The notes beneath the pieces are model-generated. The model worked only from the letters and a program-made list of their open reading frames with translations. It did no database searches and had not been told where the DNA came from. From Phyto melanocephala (lineage: Eukaryota; Arthropoda; Insecta; Diptera; Rhinophoridae), in assembly GCA_941918925.1 (NCBI GenBank), contig OW799236.1, forward strand, positions 87,872,216 through 87,936,215: 64,000 nt of DNA. The letters run 5' to 3'. Shown here in pieces: positions 58,313 to 64,000 of the stretch. The position numbers and the translations under genes are program-made. Every line of letters begins with the position of its first letter. Position 1 is the first letter of the stretch.

Positions 58313-58871
58313 ATTAAATTTTAATGTGAACCATTTTTTATTCTGGCTTAAGTTCATTTGTTTCCTTATTTAATTTTATAATTCAAATCAAATTAAATAG
58401 TAACCATTTTGGGAATATTCCCTCCAAAAATTATTTCCGATATTAGCCGAGTGGAATGCATTTTCGAAATCAGCTACGATTTCATCATTAGCACTCTTTA
58501 TCGGTATACTACTATGTAACTTAAAATTCCTATTTATGTTACAATTGAATGAAATTTGAATTAGTGAATCTTATTATTATTTTCCATATTTTGTTGAATA
58601 TTTAATTTCACCTATCAAATGACAATTCATAATTCAACATGTTAATACTCTTCCATATTCGTAATACATTTTCGTAATTTCAATTCAATTTCAATTTATT
58701 TATTTATTACAATAATAGTAACCTAGCCTATGGGTCATAATTATTTACAAACCTTTTCTATTAAAGAATAACTACTTAGAAATTTAATTTAAATAAATAA
58801 TTATTTTTGGAAATGGTTCACATTAAAATTTAATATATGGGGGAAAGTTCGAATAAAATATAAATGGAAAA
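58313..58871 (-). mobile_element. Penelope-like non-autonomous element, copy B
   Basis: A 559-bp insertion flanked by a 12-bp duplication TTTAATGATTAT (58301-58312, 58872-58883). Copy 1 of the host element at 44005-44015 (reverse TTTATTGATTAT) is uninterrupted. It has a perfect 26-bp inverted repeat (58311-58336 / 58811-58836) and a hammerhead-type motif on the minus strand (58449-58496). There is no coding sequence. Apart from the ribozyme region it shares little with copy A, so it is a different subfamily. Confidence 0.65.
58449..58496 (-). ncRNA. Hammerhead ribozyme relic (Penelope-like element, copy B)
   Basis: The minus strand has the same 48-nt layout as 22758-22805: stem I GAGTG/CACTC, stem II GAAATC/GATTTC with loop GTAGCT, core GAAA, and the palindromic stem III AATGCATT. 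The first core strand reads CTAATGA instead of CTGATGA, a change at the invariant G5 that should abolish cleavage. Stem II differs from copy A by a compensated C-G to T-A pair. It also has the extra T after the core. Confidence 0.65.
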
Positions 58872-59239
58872 TTTAATGATTATTTTTAATTTATAATGCT
58901 TTTGAATATAATGTTATTTTTGTTGTCATAATTTTTTTTAATCATACTATTTTTAAATGATAACCATTTTGAAATTTTTACGAAAAGTAAACATAAAATT
59001 ATACAATTCAAACAAATGCTTGAATATCGTGAAAAAATATATGATGAAATGAAACAAAAATAACTATTTCTTGTTTTCAATAACCAAATATTGTTTTAGA
59101 AAAAATAATATGACCGTCGTGATCATGTCGTAACAATGGTTTTTCTTTGCGTGTACCGTGCGTATCACCACTGTAGATGCACATGTAATAGAGATCTCAA
59201 ATTTATGGATAAATTCTCAACAAGTTGGTCGCTGCTGTT

Positions 59240-59940
59240 GGAAACTTTTTAATAAAGCTCTTGACCTTTATCCATATAACATCCTACTAGTGAAACAATT
59301 AAAGCCAAAGGAACATCAATTGAGTCGGTGAATGGCCTTAGAATCAACTGGAAGTTTAAGCAGATTTTTATCATCAAATCATCGTTAGCAATAAGGCTCA
59401 TTCCAGAGCTAACGGGTATTAATGAAGCAGAATTGTCATTTTAAAAGAGAACACGGTCTTTAAAAGTATCTTTAGACTACATTAAATCCCGAAAAATTAC
59501 TGTTTTGTGGTGTTTACAGGTCAAAGGCTCTTTTTGTCTTTCAGTACAAAATCGGTTCCAACATTAGCCTGAATAGGGAACACTACAGGCAAATGATTCG
59601 TGATTTTTTTATTTTTCATATTATCGCAAATGATTTAGATGAGAAATATTTTCAAGAAAACGATGCAACATGCCGTACAGCACGTGAAATCATCACCTTA
59701 TTTATTAAGTCAAACTTTTTGTTACTGAAATATCTCAAAAAATGAACCTGTGGACTTGCTACGTCCCTCGTATAATTTTACATCTTTGGACAAATTTTTG
59801 GAGGTACGTTAAATCTCCGGTCTTTGCTAATAAATCAGCAATGATTGATTATTTAAAAGCCAACATTCTATACACTATTAAATAAAGAAGAATGGGTGTG
59901 CTCGAAAAAGTAATGCAAAATTGGACTGCCACGATGTAAT
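59240..59940 (+). pseudogene. ITm transposase relic with all three catalytic Asp read as Asn
   Basis: Long relic on the + strand, with blocks covering the end of the HTH linker to the C-terminus. KALDLYPYNILLVKQLKPKE lies near 59256-59315. SNKAHS is where SDEAHF is expected (about 59385-59402). A weak NGY...SRIVI follows, then NREHYRQMIRDFF near 59570-59610, IANDLDEKYFQENDATCRTA near 59625-59685 and REIITLF. SYNFTSLDKF is where S-x-DLTPLDFF is expected (about 59766-59797). It ends YVKSPVFANKSAMIDYLKAN and MGVLEKVMQNW. It has frameshifts and several stops but no large deletion, so it is the most complete copy in length. Confidence 0.8.
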
Positions 59941-60407
59941 AAATAAGACACAGTTACGGAGACCATATGCCAGAATTTATTTTTAATTATTAAATGCGAT
60001 GAAATTTGAGAGATGATTAAGCAGTAATTTTGATCGCTCTATTCAATCTGATGTGTTCTATTTATGTATCTAAAAACATTCAACATATAACCTGGCAGAA
60101 GTTACGACTTTTCTAAATGTTGTGCACCACCACGACCCTGTATAAGTATATAAAATTTCGACTCGTCTAGTTAGTTAGTTTTTAATTGTAGTATTTGTAA
60201 ATATCTTACACAAGTACAACACAAACAAACACTTGAGATGTTGTAATGTTGGGATTACAACAATAGTATACCTCTACAATACTGTACATGCTTAACCGAT
60301 GTGTTGATATTTTTTAAAATACAGTGCGTAAAAAAATTATGATGGACTTAAGAAAATTTCAAATTTGGTGAGAATTGCATAGTTATACATTTACACAACC
60401 AAAATAA
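59941..60407. other. AT-rich DNA, nothing recognised
   Basis: No gene or repeat pair. It ends in the TAA target site of the next element. Confidence 0.5.
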
Positions 60408-60842
60408 GGCCGACTTCCTAAACGCAAGTTGCAATGCATATTTACAATGCATACACTTCTTAAACGCATATGAAAACTTTCTAGCAATGTCCAATGTTCC
60501 TAATCGTTTGGCAACTAAGTCAACTAAGTATCAGCTGTCAAAATCGCGCATCATTTTTATTTTGTATGCAAACATTTGAGCTGCAATGGCTGAGTTAGTA
60601 TTTTCTTTGTTTATTTTTAATAAATTATTTATAATTGATAGAGTTTATTTAAATCACAGACTAATAATTTAAATAATTAAACACTTTATATTGCAGAGAC
60701 AAAAAGTGGATCCATGAGCGTTCCTAAATGCCGATAAAATGCAAAAAATCTCTGCAACGCAAGGTTGCACTTAAGACATGTTTAGCATTGCATAAGCATT
60801 TTTTTAAATTATGAATTGCAACTTGCGTTTAGGAAGTCGGCC
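60408..60842. mobile_element. Harbinger-type MITE, 435 bp, TAA duplication
   Basis: The ends are perfect 28-bp inverted repeats beginning GGCCGACTTCCTAAACGCAA, flanked by TAA on both sides (60405-60407, 60843-60845). A TAA/TTA 3-bp duplication is the PIF/Harbinger signature. An ATGGCTGAGTTA near 60587 and an AG-bounded stretch near 60690-60720 may be traces of the first exon and splice site of the parent transposase. The termini differ from the 28135-30090 element, so it belongs to another family. Confidence 0.85.
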
Positions 60843-60845
60843 TAA

Positions 60846-62087
60846 CTTTTATTGATTAAATTTGATTGAAAATCTTTGTGCTTTGAAAATCTTTGAGCTT
60901 ACTTTTTCATGTCACTGCACTTTGAAACTCTCTAACCAATACCCATCTATGCTATTGATACAAAAATACGGTCCTAATTATATAAATATTATTAATTATA
61001 CTAAAAATTTTATATAAAAATTATATTGATGGCCTGGTGTAGTGATTAAATGGCAAAACCTTTAAAAACAAAATTTTTGATTGTGTTGGAGTTCTTAAGT
61101 AATAACAGATGGCACTCTCCATCATATTCTATAACTTTTAGTTTATCATCAGATAAATGTTGTAAATTTATATTCAAAATGTTGTGACAATAATTAAAAT
61201 AAGAGTCAAAAAACGCTCATTTGATGTTATTTTTAAATGATCACGACATTGTAAATTAAGTAAACTTGTATGTTGTATTGATGTTGGCATACCTTCATCA
61301 ACGTCGGTACAGCGTCGTAACGTTGTCTTTTTCTGCCTGGTAAGTTTTAAATAAAAAACTGATTCTGTGTAAAATATTGTAATTAATATTTCTTTAAAAA
61401 GATTCTTGTTGTAATTGTACAGCTAATCAAATTCTTATTTAAATGAAGAAATAAAATATTGTTTAAGATTTAAAAATTAATTGAAAAGTTAATAAAATTA
61501 AAGCATTTATTCAAAATTACAATAATAAAGTTTTTCAAATTTCGATAGCTAAAGGTTTTAAAAAACAAATTTAATTTTTGTTAAGCAAAGTCTTAAATGC
61601 ATGTTATAAAAACTTCTTCTTCTCAAAAGATGAATACACTTTTCCATGTCCCAACAAGGTCCTTAATAAAATTTTGGCAAAAATATATTATAAAAATTTA
61701 TCTGTGGAAATTACGTTTTTTTACGATTTTTAACGATTTTAAATTTATTTTATAAAAATCTGTTTAGTTCTCTGTAAATTTCAAGTTTTACATAAACCTA
61801 AATAGTAATTCAGAATTTCTATAGCAGAAGACTTATTTAATAAAAGAATAAATAAAATTGTAATAAATGTAAAAATTCTAAAACACAAAGAGATTAAAAA
61901 TGTTTAAGCAAGAAAACTGACATGTTATCCACAAATGGCCTTTGTAGCAAGAGATAGATGATTTAAAAGTTTATTTATTTTAACATATTAAAATCAAAAG
62001 TGTCTTTAACAAGAAACATTAAATTCCACACTACACAAACCAAAGTTCTTGACTTAATATTTTAAGATGAATTTTCCAATACTATAT
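60846..62087. other. AT-rich DNA; SINE head trace and short shared fragment
   Basis: At 61028-61055 GATGGCCTGGTGTAGTGATT resembles the tRNA-like head at 53612. At 61276-61340 lies the inverse partner of 41214-41278. Otherwise nothing. Confidence 0.5.
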
Positions 62088-62212
<125 letters not shown>

Positions 62213-62224
62213 AATTCAATCAAT

Positions 62225-62312
62225 TCTCAGAAGGAGGTAGGTTTTTAGTGGTGTCACCACATACCGGATGTGACGACATCTGATGATCCGAAGGGATTTT
62301 CCTACCTCACCA

Positions 62313-62346
<34 letters not shown>
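62225..62346 (+). repeat. GC-richer segment with A33 tail, possible retroposed fragment
   Basis: About 90 bp with GGAGGTAGG, GTGGTGTCACCAC (palindrome), CATCTGATGATCCG and CCTACCTCACCAC is followed by 33 A. A GC-richer stub plus poly(A) suggests the 3' end of a LINE or SINE. No target duplication was identified. Confidence 0.45.
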
Positions 62347-62348
<2 letters not shown>

Positions 62349-62573
62349 ATTTTTGTTATTTTAACTTTTAGTTTCGGTTTCCTTGTCATTCTTTTTTTTT
62401 ATTTTATAAGTGTATATTTCTTATTCAGCAAAAGTGCAACTCATGTAAAATCAATTTCATTAAATGGTCAGTAGAACAAAAACCAAGCTTGACAGTAAAA
62501 AATAAATATTTAGATTTAACAAACATATGCTTTTTTATTACAACTATGTGGACAAACATATTCGCACATTCAT

Positions 62574-63398
62574 TATACCCTTCACACAGTGAAAAAGGGT
62601 ATATATAGGTGTGAAATTTCTACAATTTTCATTTCCGACCCCATAAAGAATATATTTTCTGAAAGCTTGTGAATAGGGGAGCCGATTTAGCTCTGTCAGT
62701 CTGTCCGTCTGTCCGTGTGTATGTTGAAATCAACTTTTTAAAGCCCCCCGAAATCGCTTGGACCCGGGTGAGGCATTAAAATATCAGAAATATTCGGGAG
62801 TAGATCGGTATTGAAAATCAGAAATATCGGCTTATAAACAACTGAGATATGAGCAAAAACCCACGACCACCTCAATTTTTTTTTTTCACAAAAACAACAT
62901 TACAACAACAACATACATACATACAAACGTGTATATTGGTTAAAGTAAACGTGGGATCGAATCCCAGCTGAGCCAAAAAAAAATTTTTTTTATTTTTTTA
63001 TTTTTTTTTTAATTTTTTTTTATTTTTTATTTTTTATTTAATATATTATTTATATTTTTATTAATTTTTTTAAAATTTTTTTTTTAATTTTTTTTTTGTT
63101 TTATATTTATTATTTATATTTTAATTATTTTTTTTTAAATTTTTTTTTCATGTTTTTTTGTAAATTTTTTTTTAAATTTTTTTTTTAAATTTTTTTTTTT
63201 TATTTTTTTTTTAACCTACATACGTTAATTTTTAATTTTACAATGGGATGTTTTTATATATGTATGTTTTTTATATTTATGTACGTATTTCATATAAGAT
63301 GAATGGTGATACAAACTACTGTTATTGCATGACTACACGTTGTGAAGGCTATATAAGATTCGGCATGGCCGAATATAGCACTCATATTTGTTTTTAAA
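62574..63398 (+). mobile_element. DINE-1/mini-me-like element, full length
   Basis: The 5' end is TATACCCTTCACACAGTGAA then AAAGGGTATA (a hairpin). Then come CATTTCCGACCCCATAAAGA, the GTCY run CAGTCTGTCCGTCTGTCCGT (about 62697-62716), and TTGAAATCAACTTTTTAAAG with CCCCCC. The 3' end is GTTGTGAAGGCTATATAAGA, TTCGGCATGGCCGAA (about 63360-63374) and TATAGCACTC. Subterminal inverted TATACCCTTCAC / GTGAAGG-TATA plus the 3' hairpin are the plan of Helentron-related DINE-1 elements. A SINE-like B-box and a long T-rich tract sit in the middle. Confidence 0.75.
62930..63220 (+). repeat. tRNA-like B-box segment followed by a T-rich tract
   Basis: TGGTTAAAGTAAACGTGGGA followed by TCGAATCCCAGCTGAGCC contains a GGGATCGAATCCC T-arm-like palindrome. 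About 240 bp of A/T homopolymer-rich sequence follows. The inverted copy at 20661-20992 has the same order, so it is probably a SINE whose body has expanded into low-complexity DNA. Confidence 0.5.
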
Positions 63399-63507
63399 TA
63401 CATTCATACGTGTGATACGACTCCAATCTTAATGCATGAACTGAACAAACACATGCATTCAGTCAGGACATGTTCATATGCTTGCGAGTTTAATATTTAT
63501 CCAACTA

Positions 63508-64000
63508 CAGTGGTGGTCAGCTATTTAGGGACAATAAAAAAGTTTAAACACAAATTAAACCGCTCATTGAAAGTTACATTTATTTATGAAAATAAAGGCT
63601 AAATAAAAAATGTTGTGGGCATGGACATGGAGATTTTCATAGAAAAAAATTTATTTATGTAAAACAATATTTAAAATTATTTCTCAAATTTAACTTAAAT
63701 AATTTAAGGTCATTCATTAAATTAATATTTTGTGGCAACTCCTTTAGATTTTATTACTGCATTGCATTATCTGGAAGACTTTTAACTAAATCGCGTTATC
63801 TTCCGATGGAAATAATTTTCAATATTGTCTGCAACTTACGAGTGAGTTAATCAGCACTTTTGTGGGTTTTCTTTTTAAGTACCCTTTAAACATATACCCA
63901 AAGATTTTCGGTTACGTTTAAGTCAGGACTCTGTATAGAACAATCAAAATCATTAATATTTTTCGAAGACAATCAATCCTTTACCCTTCTAGCAGTATGT
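63508..64000 (-). mobile_element. Tc1-like element, truncated by the window edge
   Basis: The terminal sequence CAGTGGTGGTCAGCTATTTA starts at 63508 directly after TA (63506-63507), as in Tc1-like elements. The decayed 3' end of the transposase gene lies inside on the minus strand. The other end is beyond the window. Confidence 0.75.
63722..64000 (-). pseudogene. Tc1-like (DDE) transposase, 3' end, decayed
   Basis: The minus strand reads IQSPDLNVTENLWVYV near 63890-63945, which is the Tc1 block with the catalytic Glu (SPDLNPIENLW in the family). After a TAA stop and frameshifts come TRKLQTILKIIS, VKSLPDN and the typical C-terminus CNAVIKSKGVATKY, ending in TAA at 63722. The region with both catalytic Asp lies beyond the window. 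Pseudogene as far as visible. Confidence 0.85.

Larger units (their letters stand above)
57848..59155. mobile_element. CTACACG-TIR element, copy 2, carrying a Penelope-like insertion
   Basis: The right end, reversed, is ACACGCAAAGAAAAACCATT. The left end is a diverged version with ATGGTTGTGGTAACCATAAT. The sequence is in reverse orientation to copy 1 (43724-44575). The 559-bp insertion at 58313-58871 accounts for most of the extra length. Confidence 0.7.

Noticed and set aside
57982..59080. Open frames of 62-64 codons
   Set aside because: Lie inside the CTACACG-TIR element and its flanks; composition is AT-driven and not kept in the sister copy.

Overview
This window is a gene-poor, strongly AT-rich stretch of a fly genome, most likely a calyptrate or other higher dipteran. 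The reasons are interspersed (GTCY)n-bearing DINE-1/mini-me-like repeats, several insect-type Tc1/mariner transposase relics, a 59-nt intron in a Harbinger transposase relic, TTAA-flanked piggyBac-like DNA, and abundant TA-rich simple sequence. No intact host protein gene, rRNA or functional tRNA was recognised in 64 kb. Nearly every open frame is short and either accidental or inside a repeat, so the window reads as intergenic DNA or a very long intron filled with old transposons.

Layout. 0.6-3 kb: IS630-Tc1-mariner (ITm) relics around a DINE-like element. 4.4-6.4 kb: a possible MITE and a pogo/Tigger relic. 8.2-11.3 kb: two DINE-like elements; the first is split by a piggyBac-like element with TTAA duplications, which itself contains an ITm relic. 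11.7-15.4 kb: another ITm relic, a 3-unit tandem repeat and a MITE. 17.2-19.8 kb: a CCCAGC-type repeat carrying a TIR-bounded ITm element and a tRNA-derived SINE; its sister copy at 38.1-39.6 kb serves as the empty site. 20.5-25.3 kb: DINE-like copies, SINEs, MITEs and a Penelope-like insertion with a hammerhead ribozyme. 25.7-26.5 and 34.4-35.6 kb: two copies, in opposite orientation, of a non-autonomous Helitron (TC...CTAG, inserted between A and T) filled with about 121-bp tandem repeats. 28.1-30.1 kb: a full-length dead Harbinger element. 30.7-33.8 kb: three copies of a hAT-like short element with 8-bp duplications, plus an ITm relic. 41.9-49.3 kb: a third Helitron-like array, a CTACACG-TIR element and an inverted pair of DINE-like elements. 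49.6-50.6 kb: two MITEs and another transposase relic. 57.3-59.9 kb: a LINE 3' remnant, the second CTACACG element with a second hammerhead-bearing Penelope-like insertion inside it, and an ITm relic whose three catalytic Asp codons all read Asn. 60.4-64 kb: a TAA-flanked Harbinger MITE, simple repeats, a DINE-like element and a Tc1-like element cut by the window edge.

Nothing here acts as a pathway. The most interesting content is structural: the two hammerhead motifs (one with an intact core apart from an extra base, one with a core mutation but a compensated stem), nested insertions whose boundaries are proved by paralogous empty sites, and Helitrons differing in internal repeat number. 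All calls come from reading by eye, so boundaries of diverged repeats are approximate.
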